From Frankia sp. AgB1.9 (GTDB taxonomy: Bacteria; Actinomycetota; Actinomycetes; Frankiales; Frankiaceae), in NCBI RefSeq assembly GCF_016786355.1, contig NZ_JADWYX010000039.1, positions 28,849-82,775 on the forward strand: a stretch of 53,927 bases of DNA, written 5' to 3'. Below, in pieces: positions 25,048 to 33,366 of the stretch. Position numbers and translations under genes: made by a program. Numbering within the stretch: position 1 is the stretch's first letter; each line of letters opens with the position of its first letter. The notes below the pieces were generated by a model, which saw only the letters and a program-made list of their open reading frames with translations, had not been told where the DNA came from and searched no databases.

Positions 25048-26919
25048 GTGGCTATCTCCATCCGTACGGAGTCCGGGAGTGGGCGCGTCCCGGTCGTCAC
25101 CCTACGGCCCGGCGGGCCGGCCGCGCCGGAATCGTCCGTGCTCGCAGTGGTCGTCCTGTCGTCTGCCCAGGCCGACACGGCCGACGGGGCTGTCGCCGTG
25201 GCCGCCGCCGGCAGCCCGGCGGAGGGCGACCAGAACGGCGCCACCCCGGCCGGTACCACCGTGGGCGTCGTCAGCCCGGCAGCCGCCGGAGCCTGCGCCG
25301 ACCTGGGCCTCGATCTCGACGCGCTGCTGACCGCGCACAACGTCGGTGGCGATGCCGGCTCGGTGCTGGTGGTCCCACTCGCCCGAGCCGAGGCGCCGAC
25401 CCGGCTGCTGCTGGTCGGCGCGGGCGCCGGCGGCGTCGGGGAGTGGCGGACCGCCGGGGCCGCCCTCGCCCGCAGGGCGGGCGGCGGCGACCGGTTGGCC
25501 CTGGTCGCCGACCCGGAGCCGGCGCAGCTCGCCGCGCTCACCGAGGGTCTGGCCCTTGCCGCCTACAAGCAGCCCAAGGGCCCGGGTGAGCCCATCCCGA
25601 CGGACGACCTGGACCCGGACAGCGAACACGCGGACGGCGACCACGCGGACAGCGCCGAGCGCGGCGCGGCGGACGTCGAGGCGGGTGACCTCTCCACCGG
25701 CGCGACCGACCTGGCTGGTGCCGAACGCGACGCCGACGGCGCGGCCGAGCCCGCTGGCGAGACCGACGAGCTCCCGCCGGCCGCGGCCGAGAGCGTGCCT
25801 GCCGCGGCCGGCGGCCCGGGCTTCGACGAGGTCATCGTCTGGTACTCGGGTGCGCTGACGTCGACCGAGCTGGCCGAGGCCACCGAGGCGGTCCGCCGGG
25901 CGTCGGTGCTCGCGCGCGCCGTGTTGACCGCCCGAGACCTGATCAACACCCCCAGCCTGGTCAAGTCCCCGGAATGGCTCGCGCGACGGGCGACGGCGGC
26001 GGCCCGCGCCGCCGGGCTCGACGCGACGCTGCTGGACGCCAAGGAGCTCGCCGCCGGTGGGTTCGGCGGGTTGACGCACGTCGGTGGCGGCTCGTCCCGG
26101 CCGCCGTATCTGGTCGAGCTGCGCTACCAGGGCCCGCCGGCCGAGGACGGCCCGGCCGCCCGACACCGGGTGCTCGTCGGCAAGGGGATCACCTTCGACT
26201 CCGGTGGCCTCTCGCTCAAGCCCCCCGGGTCGATGACCAGCATGAAGACCGACATGTCCGGCGCGGCGGCCGTGCTCGCGACCATGGTCGCGCTGCCGGA
26301 GCTGGGCGCCCCCGGCAAGGTCACCGGCCTGCTCTGCATCGCCGAGAACATGATCGGCGGCGCGGCCATCCGGCCGGGCGACGTCATCAGCTGCTGGGGC
26401 GGGACGACGGTCGAGGTGCTCAACACCGACGCGGAGGGCCGGCTGGTGCTCGCCGACGGGCTTGCCTACGCCGCCGGAGCGCTCGGCGCCGAGGTGCTCG
26501 TCGACCTCGCGACCCTGACCGGAGCGGTCTCGATCGCGCTCGGCCGGCGGACGGCCGGGCTGTTCGCGAGCGACGACGCGCTGGCCGGTGAGCTGACCGC
26601 CGCGGCGGAGCGGGCCGGCGAGCGGGTCTGGCGGCTGCCACTGGTGGAGGAGTACCGCCCGGCGCTCGAGTCGACGGTCGCGGATCTGGCCAACATGGGC
26701 TCGGCCCTCAACGTCGGCGGCGGGTCGATCGCGGCCGCGCTCTTCCTGCGTGAGTTCACCGCCGGCCTGCCGTGGGCCCACCTGGACATCGCCGGCACCG
26801 CCCGGTCGGACGCCGACGACGCCGAGATCACCCGCGGCGGCACCGGCTGGGGCGTCCGCACTCTGCTGCGCTGGCTGACCGCCGACCCCACGCTGGCCGG
26901 GGAGGCCGCCGGGTCCTGA
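25048..26919 (+). CDS. pepA: Leucyl aminopeptidase PepA (M17) with an acidic insert
   Basis: Cytosolic M17 metallopeptidase removing N-terminal residues from peptides; works as a hexamer. At 623 residues it is over 100 longer than usual. Residues 1-180 are the N-terminal domain; residues ~181-257 are an acidic, Ala-rich, low-complexity insert (PDSEHADGDHADSAERG region); the catalytic domain follows with VGKGITFDSGGLSLKP (Lys379, Asp384), KTDMSGAAAVL and NTDAEGRLVLAD (459-470), so all metal and catalytic residues are kept. The insert sits exactly at the junction of the two domains. GTG 25048 follows GGGAAGG closely. Downstream gene starts ~100 bases later. Confidence 0.94.
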   Translation: MAISIRTESGSGRVPVVTLRPGGPAAPESSVLAVVVLSSAQADTADGAVAVAAAGSPAEGDQNGATPAGTTVGVVSPAAAGACADLGLDLDALLTAHNVGGDAGSVLVVPLARAEAPTRLLLVGAGAGGVGEWRTAGAALARRAGGGDRLALVADPEPAQLAALTEGLALAAYKQPKGPGEPIPTDDLDPDSEHADGDHADSAERGAADVEAGDLSTGATDLAGAERDADGAAEPAGETDELPPAAAESVPAAAGGPGFDEVIVWYSGALTSTELAEATEAVRRASVLARAVLTARDLINTPSLVKSPEWLARRATAAARAAGLDATLLDAKELAAGGFGGLTHVGGGSSRPPYLVELRYQGPPAEDGPAARHRVLVGKGITFDSGGLSLKPPGSMTSMKTDMSGAAAVLATMVALPELGAPGKVTGLLCIAENMIGGAAIRPGDVISCWGGTTVEVLNTDAEGRLVLADGLAYAAGALGAEVLVDLATLTGAVSIALGRRTAGLFASDDALAGELTAAAERAGERVWRLPLVEEYRPALESTVADLANMGSALNVGGGSIAAALFLREFTAGLPWAHLDIAGTARSDADDAEITRGGTGWGVRTLLRWLTADPTLAGEAAGS

Positions 26920-27019
26920 CCAGGGCCGCCGGACGTCCCGACGGGGCCGGGCCTGTTGGCCCGCCGGCCTGGTCGATCGTGCCTGGTTGGGTGGCGGGCC
27001 GGGTGGGAACGCCTGGTTC

Positions 27020-27487
27020 GTGAACATCCGTGACTTCTACGCGGCCGACCCAGAGCGTCAGGAGTCCGAGGAGGTCTCCTTCGGCGCCGGCTGGACCGAC
27101 CACACCGATGCGGCGTCGACCTTCCGGCTGAGCTGGGTCGCGCGGACCCGGGAGCTGTACGCGGTTCGTGAGCCGCATCCCGGCGGTGGGCTGCTCGCGC
27201 CCGTGTTCGACCACTACAACGTGCATCAGGCCGGGGTCGACGAGCTGAGGGTGGAGATTCTGGCTGTCGCGGACCTGCCCGTGGTCGAGGAGGCCCTCGC
27301 CGGCTGGCGGCAGGTCATCACCGACCACGACAGCCTGCGCTGGGCCCGCAAGCACGTCGCCGCCCTGCCGCGTCCCACGGCGGAGTCCGGGCCGGAGCCG
27401 GCCGAGCAGGAATACCAGCCGCCGCGGCTACACCCCGAGAAGGCCGGGATCTTCCACCGATCGCGGTCGCCGCACGGCGACGACTAG
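27020..27487 (+). CDS. Conserved hypothetical protein, 155 residues
   Basis: Opens NIRDFYAADPERQESEEVSFG and continues with a mixed alpha/beta composition: FRLSWVARTRELYAVREP, then VEILAVADLPVVEEALAGWRQ. The last ~45 residues are Pro/Glu-rich and basic. I recall similar short proteins in other actinomycetes but cannot attach a function. GTG 27020 is used because the recognisable part begins there; the upstream 11 codons overlap no signal. It lies ~100 bases after pepA on the same strand and ends 15 bases before a convergent gene. Confidence 0.7.
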   Translation: MNIRDFYAADPERQESEEVSFGAGWTDHTDAASTFRLSWVARTRELYAVREPHPGGGLLAPVFDHYNVHQAGVDELRVEILAVADLPVVEEALAGWRQVITDHDSLRWARKHVAALPRPTAESGPEPAEQEYQPPRLHPEKAGIFHRSRSPHGDD

Positions 27488-27502
27488 CGCAGGGCGAGAG
27501 GG

Positions 27503-28123
27503 TCAGGCGGCGGGAGGCGGCTTGGCGAGGGCGGTGAGCGCCGTCCCGTAGGCCTGCGTCTGGGTCTGGGCCAGGTATCTGGAGAGCCGCAGAACCACAC
27601 CGTCCTGTCGGAAGTCGACCTCCTGGGTCAGCTGCCCGCCGGCGGCGCTGATCTGGCGCAGCTGCTGGAGGCGGGCGTCAGCGTTGGCCGCGTTGGCGAA
27701 CACCTCGATGCTGCCGCCGATCTCGACCGGGTCCTGGTTGGTGACTCCGTTCAGGTTGACGCCGGTCCGCGCGTCGGCGAACTCGATTTTGCTGGTGTAG
27801 CCGCCGGGCTTGCCGAACAGCTGGTTCGGGTCGCTGTCGGCGGTGTATACCCTGACTGTCCTCAGCGGCAGACCGGTGGCAGCCAGCTTGATCGCGACGA
27901 CCTCCGCGTTTAGGCCGGTGAGGGCGCTGGGGGCCGTGGGGGTCGTGGGGGTCGCGGTGCTGGCGGCCGTGGGCGTCGAGGTGCCCGAGTCGTCATTGCT
28001 CAGCGTGACCTTGCGGACGCCGTAACCGGCGAGGCAGGCGACGACGGCAACGGCGACTAGAAAGACCGCCATAGAGGCGTTTCCGCTGCCCCGGTCCCGC
28101 TCCGACCGCCGGCTGCCAGACAT
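27503..28123 (-). CDS. Single-pass membrane protein, LytR_C-like extracytoplasmic domain
   Basis: A 206-residue protein: short basic N-terminus, one membrane segment (MAVFLVAVAVVACLAGYGV), a Ser/Thr/Pro/Ala linker typical of secreted actinobacterial proteins (SGTSTPTAASTATPTTP), then a soluble domain of ~140 residues. ALTGLNAEVVAIKLAATGLP and RTVRVYTADSDPNQLFGKPG could fit a small alpha/beta domain outside the membrane. VVAC could serve as a lipobox, but hydrophobic residues continue after Cys, so a membrane anchor is likelier. ATG 28123 has AAGGGGA upstream. Function unknown. Confidence 0.65.
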   Translation of the reverse strand: MSGSRRSERDRGSGNASMAVFLVAVAVVACLAGYGVRKVTLSNDDSGTSTPTAASTATPTTPTAPSALTGLNAEVVAIKLAATGLPLRTVRVYTADSDPNQLFGKPGGYTSKIEFADARTGVNLNGVTNQDPVEIGGSIEVFANAANADARLQQLRQISAAGGQLTQEVDFRQDGVVLRLSRYLAQTQTQAYGTALTALAKPPPAA

Positions 28124-28235
28124 GATCGTCCCCTTGGAATTGCCGCGTACTGTCCGGTGACCAGGCCGCCGGTCCGGTTATGAGCGGTGTCATCTCGCCC
28201 GGGCGGCCCGCGGCGAACGGGTCATTCGGATCGTA

Positions 28236-28281
28236 TGTCGGAAATCCGACAGCCTTACCCGCGCTTCAGGTGACCGTAAGG
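28236..28281. repeat. Two adjacent inverted repeats between two minus-strand genes
   Basis: TGTCGGAAATCCGACA (28236-28251) is a near-perfect 7+7 dyad with a two-base centre, and CCTTAC/GTAAGG (28253-28258 and 28276-28281) forms a second hairpin. They lie 113-158 bases upstream of the LytR_C-like gene and 55 bases after the methyltransferase stop, so either an operator or a terminator is possible. Confidence 0.4.
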
Positions 28282-28335
28282 CGCCGGGGGTGAGGTGAAC
28301 GCATGACCGCACCACCGCCGGCCCGCCCGGGCAAG

Positions 28336-28998
28336 CTATCCGACCGGATAGGACTTCGCGACGGCGGCAACCAACAGTCCGTCGCCGGAGTTCAGCAACA
28401 TCGGCGTCAGACGGGCGTCGTCGCGCACAGCGGTCGCCAGCTCGCGGATGGCCATGATCTCCGGGTTGCGCACCGCCGGGTCGGCGGCCAGGCCGTCGAT
28501 CAGGATGCCGGCGAACGCCACCACTCCACCCGGGCGCAGCAGCCGCAGTGCCTGGATGAGGTACTCGGTGCCCTCGCGCCGGTCGGCGTCACAGAACACC
28601 AGGTCATAGGCCCCGTCGGTGAGGCGGGGAAGCACGTCCAGCCCGCGGCCGGTGATCAGCCGGCTCCGGTTGGGCGCCATCCCGGCGTCCGCGTAGGTGC
28701 GCCGGGCCAGGCGCAGATGCTCGGCCTCGACGTCGATCGTGGTCAGCGTGCCGTCCGGCCGCATGCCCCGCAGCAGCCAGGTACCCGAGACACCCGTCCC
28801 GGTACCGATCTCGACGACGGCACGCGCGCCCACGGAGGCGGCGAGGAATCGCAGCACCGCTCCGGCTCCGGGACTGATCGGGAGAATCCCGACCTCCTCG
28901 GCGCGGGCGCGGGCAGCACGAAGAATCGGGTCTTCCAACAGGAAGCCCTCGGCGAAGGCGGCGGCTCGATCTTGTGCGCCGATGTCGGTGTCCGGCAT
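28336..28998 (-). CDS. SAM-dependent O-methyltransferase (CCoAMT-like)
   Basis: A 220-residue class I methyltransferase. VVEIGTGTGVSGTWLLRGM is the SAM-binding loop, TTIDVEAEHLRLARRTYADAG gives the acidic end of strand 2, and YDLVFCDADRREGTEYL is the metal-site region of catechol O-methyltransferase-type enzymes. RPGGVVAFAGILIDG follows. This family sits divergently next to sigE in mycobacteria (Rv1220c), as here. A TAGGCT box nine bases before the ATG could make it leaderless. Substrate unknown; small phenolics or redox molecules are typical of the family. Confidence 0.9.
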   Translation of the reverse strand: MPDTDIGAQDRAAAFAEGFLLEDPILRAARARAEEVGILPISPGAGAVLRFLAASVGARAVVEIGTGTGVSGTWLLRGMRPDGTLTTIDVEAEHLRLARRTYADAGMAPNRSRLITGRGLDVLPRLTDGAYDLVFCDADRREGTEYLIQALRLLRPGGVVAFAGILIDGLAADPAVRNPEIMAIRELATAVRDDARLTPMLLNSGDGLLVAAVAKSYPVG

Positions 28999-29015
28999 GA
29001 CAAGCGCAGCCTACG

Positions 29016-29041
29016 GGAACGGCGCCGTACGAAGGCGCGTT
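29016..29041 (+). promoter_or_regulatory. ECF-sigma-type promoter upstream of sigE
   Basis: GGAAC (29016-29020), exactly 18 bases, then GTT (29039-29041). This fits the GGAAY-N18-GTT pattern of actinobacterial stress ECF sigma factors and suggests that sigE drives its own gene. Confidence 0.5.
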
Positions 29042-29200
29042 GCTCCCGTCAACAGATGTCGTGTCGAGTCGGGCCCAGCGCCGCCAACGTGTCGTTCTAG
29101 CTGGACGAGGGGAGAAGCACTCGTGTCCGCAGCGGGAATTGCCGCGCCGTGGCCGGGCCGTCGAGTACGGTCATCGTCCCGGATCGATCGAGAGGCCACC

Positions 29201-29989
29201 GTGACTGGACTGGACGCCACGTCGTCCACCCAGGCGGCCCAGCCTATGGTCGCGTCGGCGCAGGAGGCGACGGCCTGGGTGCCGCCGTCCTGGGATGACG
29301 TCGTGCGCGAGCACGGCAACCGGGTCTATCGGCTGGCCTACCGGCTGACCGGCAACGCGCACGACGCGGAGGACCTCACCCAGGACGTCTTCGTCCGGGT
29401 CTTCCGCTCGCTCGCCGACTACACACCCGGCACCTTCGAGGGCTGGCTGCACCGGATCACCACGAACCTCTTCCTGGACCGGATGCGCCGGCAGCAGAAG
29501 ATCCGGTTCGACGCGCTGCCGGAGGACACCGAGCGGCTGGCCGGCCGCGAGGCGAGCCCGGAGGCCGTCTACGCCGAGGCACATCTGGACGCGGACATCG
29601 AGGCAGCCCTTGCCGCCCTGCCGCCGGACTTCCGGGCCGCCGTCGTGCTGTGTGACATCGAGCAGCTGTCCTACGAGGAGATCGCGCAGACGTTGGGCGT
29701 CAAGCTCGGAACCGTGCGCAGCCGGATCTCGCGCGGGCGGGCCATGCTGCGGGCGGCGCTCGCGGACCGTGCCCCGCGTGAGTCGCGGGCCGTCGACATC
29801 GACGAGGACGCCATCGCCGCCGTGCCGGCCCAGCTGCCGGACCCGGTGGCGCTGCTGGCGTCGGCAGAGGTGACCCCCGACCCATCCCCGGTGCCCAGCA
29901 GCCGGGAAGGGGGAGCGCGGCCCCGAGGCCGCCGGCGTCGCGCCGCGGTCAACGCCGGCGTCGAGGTCGGCGCGGAGAGCCGGGCGTGA
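29201..29989 (+). CDS. sigE: ECF RNA polymerase sigma factor, SigE type
   Basis: A 262-residue extracytoplasmic-function sigma factor. Region 2 has RVYRLAYRLTGNAHDAEDLT then QDVFVRVFRSLADY; region 4 has LPPDFRAAVVLCDIEQLSYE, EEIAQTLGVKLGTVRSRI and SRGRAMLR. An ~80-residue Ala/Pro/Arg tail follows. GTG 29201 has AGAGG five bases ahead and gives the size of M. tuberculosis SigE (257). A second in-frame GTG at 29123 has an even stronger site (GAGGGGAG), so a longer isoform with 26 extra residues is possible. It overlaps rseA by four bases and lies in the order methyltransferase, sigE, rseA, htrA, tatB, which supports an envelope-stress role. Confidence 0.93.
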   Translation: MTGLDATSSTQAAQPMVASAQEATAWVPPSWDDVVREHGNRVYRLAYRLTGNAHDAEDLTQDVFVRVFRSLADYTPGTFEGWLHRITTNLFLDRMRRQQKIRFDALPEDTERLAGREASPEAVYAEAHLDADIEAALAALPPDFRAAVVLCDIEQLSYEEIAQTLGVKLGTVRSRISRGRAMLRAALADRAPRESRAVDIDEDAIAAVPAQLPDPVALLASAEVTPDPSPVPSSREGGARPRGRRRRAAVNAGVEVGAESRA

Positions 29990-30663
29990 CGGGACACCTC
30001 GGCGAGCGGCTCTGCCCGCTCGTGGACGGCCAGCTGCGGCACGACGATCGAGACCGGGCGCTGGCCCATCTGGCGCACTGCCCGACCTGCCGGCGGCAGG
30101 TGGCCGAGTACCGCAGGATGAAGCAGCGGCTCGCCGGCCTGTGGGATCCGGCCCTGCCGGACCAGCTGGCCGATCGGCTGCGCGGGCTCGGCGTCGGTCT
30201 ACCGAGCGCCGAGCCGGCCGAGAGCCGCGGTACCGACGATCTCGCGTTGGTCGCCGGTAGGCATGCCGCCGTGCTGACGCAGCCGCGGGTGCCGGTGGCA
30301 GGCCCGGCGCACGCCGTCGCGTTCGGGCCGTCGCCGCGTCAGCGCCTGGTCCTGGTTGGCCCGCCGGGACGGGGCGACCGCACGGCGCCGGCCAGTGGGA
30401 TCGTGCGCCCGGGGCGGACGCCGCTGCTCGGTGTCGGCCTGGTCCGGCCGGCTCGGCGGTCCCGGGTCCGCCGGACACTGATCAGCTCGGCGGCGCTGAT
30501 GGTGCTCACGGTGACCGGCGCCGCCGCGTCGGACCACGCGAGCGTGGCCGGCGGCAGCTCGTCGAACGTGCGGCCGTCCGCCCCAGCCAGCCAGCAACCG
30601 GTGGCCAACGGCGGTCGGGCGACGCCGCAGATCGCGCCCGTCTCCTATGCGCTGCGGCGCTGA
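29986..30663 (+). CDS. rseA: Anti-sigma factor RseA (zinc-type, ZAS domain)
   Basis: A 225-residue anti-sigma factor expected to hold SigE inactive. The N-terminal 75 residues carry H-L-A-H-C-P-T-C, the HxxxCxxC zinc motif of ZAS proteins, and an upstream conserved His (GHLGERLCPLVDG). The middle is Pro/Gly-rich. A hydrophobic stretch (LISSAALMVLTVTGAAAS) near residue 165 may anchor it in the membrane. The GTG overlaps the sigE stop (GTGA), so production of both proteins should be coupled. In mycobacteria the partner is a thiol-responsive RseA. Confidence 0.88.
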   Translation: MTGHLGERLCPLVDGQLRHDDRDRALAHLAHCPTCRRQVAEYRRMKQRLAGLWDPALPDQLADRLRGLGVGLPSAEPAESRGTDDLALVAGRHAAVLTQPRVPVAGPAHAVAFGPSPRQRLVLVGPPGRGDRTAPASGIVRPGRTPLLGVGLVRPARRSRVRRTLISSAALMVLTVTGAAASDHASVAGGSSSNVRPSAPASQQPVANGGRATPQIAPVSYALRR

Positions 30664-30889
30664 GATCCGGCCGGGCGTTACCGGCAGATGACGCTCGGGG
30701 CGCGCTTTTGTCACGGTGTGCCCTACACCGGATCAGTCGGCCTCCCGATGTGGGTCGGCTGTCCAGGCGCTGTGGGGGAGTTCACGAACAGGCCTTACCG
30801 TGTATTCCGCACACGCCGTCCTGGGCGGGCCGGCCCAGGGGATCGGGAGTTCTCCGAGCGGCGTGGGCGTGATCGGAGGGCGCGTGGGC

Positions 30890-33229
30890 GTGACCGACGG
30901 CGAGCCTGTGGGCAGCGATGCCGCCGCGACGAACGCGCTGGGCCGGGTCGCCGCGCAACGTGCCCAGGCGCTCGCGGGGGCGGTGCGGGCGGTAGACCTG
31001 TCCGGCCGGCCCGACCCGCTTGGCCCCCGTGGCTCCGGCGCTCGCCCCGCGGCCCGGACGCCCAGCCCCGCCCTGACGTCCGGCCCGGCCACGACCGGTT
31101 CGCAGGGGTCCGGCGAGCCCGACCTCGACCCGGCCGACCCGCTCGGCCTTGGCGCGAAGCCGGCCGCCGCCGTCGACCCGCCCACCCCCGAGAGCCGCAG
31201 GCCTGAGACCGGTAAGCCGGAAGGTCCCAAGCCCGAGACCCACAAGCCCGCGGCACCGGCGCGTCCCCGCCGGTTGGAGGCGGACGCCACGCCTGCCCCG
31301 GTCGAGCCCGCCGCCCCGGCGTCGCGGGGTGTACCGACGGTGGCGCAGCCCGACGAGCGGGACGACCCCGCCGAGACAGCCGCAGAACAACCGTCGGACA
31401 ACGAGCCGTCGGGTCGGCCGCCGCGGCCGCAGCGGCCTCCCTGGTACCGCCAGACGCCCGCGGAGCCGACGCCGAGCGCCCAGGCCCCTGCGTCGACCGA
31501 GCAGTCGGCGCCGGCCGCGTCGCCGGCGTCGTCTGGGCCGACCCCGTCTGGGACGACGGCACAGGCCGGATCGACCGCGCAGGCCGGGTCGACCGCGCAG
31601 GCCGGGTCGACCGCGCAGGCCGGGCCGGCCGCGCAGGACGGGTCCAGCACCAAGGCTGGGACGCCCGCGAAAGCTGGTCCGCCTGTGAAGGCTGGGTCGC
31701 CGGCGGACACGAAGGACGAGCCGGCCGGGCGGGACGCGGCCGGCCAGGTGACCGACGCGCGCCAGCCGTCCGCGGCGAAGCCCGCTCCGCCCAGGAGCCC
31801 CGAGCCCGGTGCCGCCACGTCGAGATCGCGGGCACAGCCGATCCCGCCGCAGCCGGGGGAGACGACGCCGTGGACGCCGGCGGTGGCCGGCGGTGGTTCG
31901 GCTGGTCGCGACCAGCCGGCGGCACGGGCCCAGACGCCTCGGCCGCCCGTCGCGCCGCCCACTGAGCGCCCCGCACATCAGCACCAGCACCGGCGGCCGC
32001 CGTCGGAACCGGCCGTGGCTGGACGGCCGTCTCGCGGCGTCCCGGCCGGCGGTACCCGGGTCGAGCGTGTCGAGCCAGCTGATCGGGACGAGACACAGCC
32101 CGCCGCCGCGGGCGACGGGCGCCGGCGACGGTTCAGCGGACGGGCACTCGCCGCGGCCGCGGTCACGGCAGGGGTGCTGGGCGGCCTGGTCGGTGGCGGG
32201 TTCGCCGCCTGGCTAGCGCCCCACGACGCCGGCTCCGGTGGCGCAGGGATGATCGTCAGTGCGACCGTGCCCGTGACCGGTGCCGGGTCGGTGGCCGACG
32301 TGGCCGCGAAGGCGCTGCCGTCGGTCGTCACCGTCGAGGTACAGGGCCACGACGGCAGCACCGGCGCCGGAGTGATCATCCGCTCGGACGGCTACATCCT
32401 CACCAACGCGCACGTCATCGCGTCCGCGACCAGCGGCGACAAGATCGTCATCAGCCGCTACCAGGACGTCACCCAACTGCCGGCGCACCTCGTCGGTCAG
32501 GACCCGAAGACCGACCTCGCCGTGATCAAGATCGATTCGGGCGCCTCGCTGCCGGCCGCGACGCTCGGACAGTCGGCGCCGCTGCGGGTCGGCGACCCGG
32601 TGATCGCGATCGGCGCCCCGCTCGGCCTGTCCGGCACGGTCACCACGGGCATCGTGAGCGCGCTGGACCGCAGCCCGACGGAGCCGGTCGCCGGCGGGGC
32701 GACGACGGTTCTCGCCGGCGCGATCCAGACCGACGCGGCGATCAACCCGGGCAGCTCGGGCGGCCCGCTGCTGGACGCGCTCGGCCAGGTGATCGGCATC
32801 AACACCGCGATCGGCGCGGTTCCGGGTGCTCCCGGCGGCGCGGACGGGCAGACCGGCAACATCGGCGTGGGCTTCGCGATCCCGATCGACTACGCCCGGT
32901 CGATCGCCCAGGAGATCATCCAGACGGGGCATGCGACCCACCCATACCTGGGTGTGTCGGCCGACACCGTCACGGCGGCGGCCGCGGCCAGCAGTGGCCG
33001 GGTGCCGGGCGCGCTGATCCGCGACCTCGACCAGGGTGGCCCGGCCGCGTCGGCGGGCCTGCGGGTCGGCGACGTGGTGACGAAGATCGACGGCCAGGCG
33101 GTCACGACCGCGGACCAGCTGCTGGAGACGGCCCGGCTGCACCACGTCGGCGACCGGCTGAGCGTCAGCTACGTCCGGGCCGGCCACACCGCCACCACGC
33201 AGGTCACCCTGGCCGAGCAGCAGGCCTGA
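30890..33229 (+). CDS. htrA: HtrA/DegP-type membrane serine protease with PDZ domain
   Basis: Envelope quality-control protease, ~779 residues. Residues 1-415 are Pro/Ala/Ser-rich, cytoplasmic and disordered, with a 15-base repeat giving TAQAGS units (31557-31640). A membrane helix (AAAAVTAGVLGGLVGGGFAAW) lies near 420-444. The trypsin-like domain has its triad in LTNAHVIA (His ~507), TDLAVIKID (Asp ~540) and NPGSSGGPLL (Ser ~621). A PDZ domain (YLGVSADTV to TTADQLLETARLHHVGDRL) fills 684-770. GTG 30890 is nine bases after GGAGGG; GTG 30884 is an alternative. Genome order with sigE, rseA and tatB matches mycobacteria. The disordered N-terminus is much longer than the usual HtrA cytoplasmic part. 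Confidence 0.92.
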   Translation: MTDGEPVGSDAAATNALGRVAAQRAQALAGAVRAVDLSGRPDPLGPRGSGARPAARTPSPALTSGPATTGSQGSGEPDLDPADPLGLGAKPAAAVDPPTPESRRPETGKPEGPKPETHKPAAPARPRRLEADATPAPVEPAAPASRGVPTVAQPDERDDPAETAAEQPSDNEPSGRPPRPQRPPWYRQTPAEPTPSAQAPASTEQSAPAASPASSGPTPSGTTAQAGSTAQAGSTAQAGSTAQAGPAAQDGSSTKAGTPAKAGPPVKAGSPADTKDEPAGRDAAGQVTDARQPSAAKPAPPRSPEPGAATSRSRAQPIPPQPGETTPWTPAVAGGGSAGRDQPAARAQTPRPPVAPPTERPAHQHQHRRPPSEPAVAGRPSRGVPAGGTRVERVEPADRDETQPAAAGDGRRRRFSGRALAAAAVTAGVLGGLVGGGFAAWLAPHDAGSGGAGMIVSATVPVTGAGSVADVAAKALPSVVTVEVQGHDGSTGAGVIIRSDGYILTNAHVIASATSGDKIVISRYQDVTQLPAHLVGQDPKTDLAVIKIDSGASLPAATLGQSAPLRVGDPVIAIGAPLGLSGTVTTGIVSALDRSPTEPVAGGATTVLAGAIQTDAAINPGSSGGPLLDALGQVIGINTAIGAVPGAPGGADGQTGNIGVGFAIPIDYARSIAQEIIQTGHATHPYLGVSADTVTAAAAASSGRVPGALIRDLDQGGPAASAGLRVGDVVTKIDGQAVTTADQLLETARLHHVGDRLSVSYVRAGHTATTQVTLAEQQA
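31557..31640 (+). repeat. 15-bp tandem repeats inside htrA
   Basis: About four to five copies of a unit encoding (G/A)-S/P-T/A-A-Q-A-G lie in the disordered N-terminal region; three adjacent copies are identical. They are in frame, so copy-number change would not break the gene. Confidence 0.75.
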
Positions 33230-33354
33230 GCCCCGGTCGGCCCCGCCCCGGCACCGCCGTCGGCCGGCGGCTGGCCCGGGCTGGACCTGGAAATGAATCG
33301 AGACCCTTACCAGAGCGTCATGTGCGGGGCCTTCGCGGGCGAGGGTGGCAGAGG

Positions 33355-33360
33355 TACGCT
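33355..33360 (+). promoter_or_regulatory. -10 element of tatB (leaderless)
   Basis: TACGCT, six bases, then GTG 33367. Confidence 0.5.
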
Positions 33361-33366
33361 CGGCCG

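Noticed and set aside
28303..29100. Plus-strand ORF opposite the methyltransferase
   Set aside because: The minus strand has a complete methyltransferase signature; the plus frame is a shadow.
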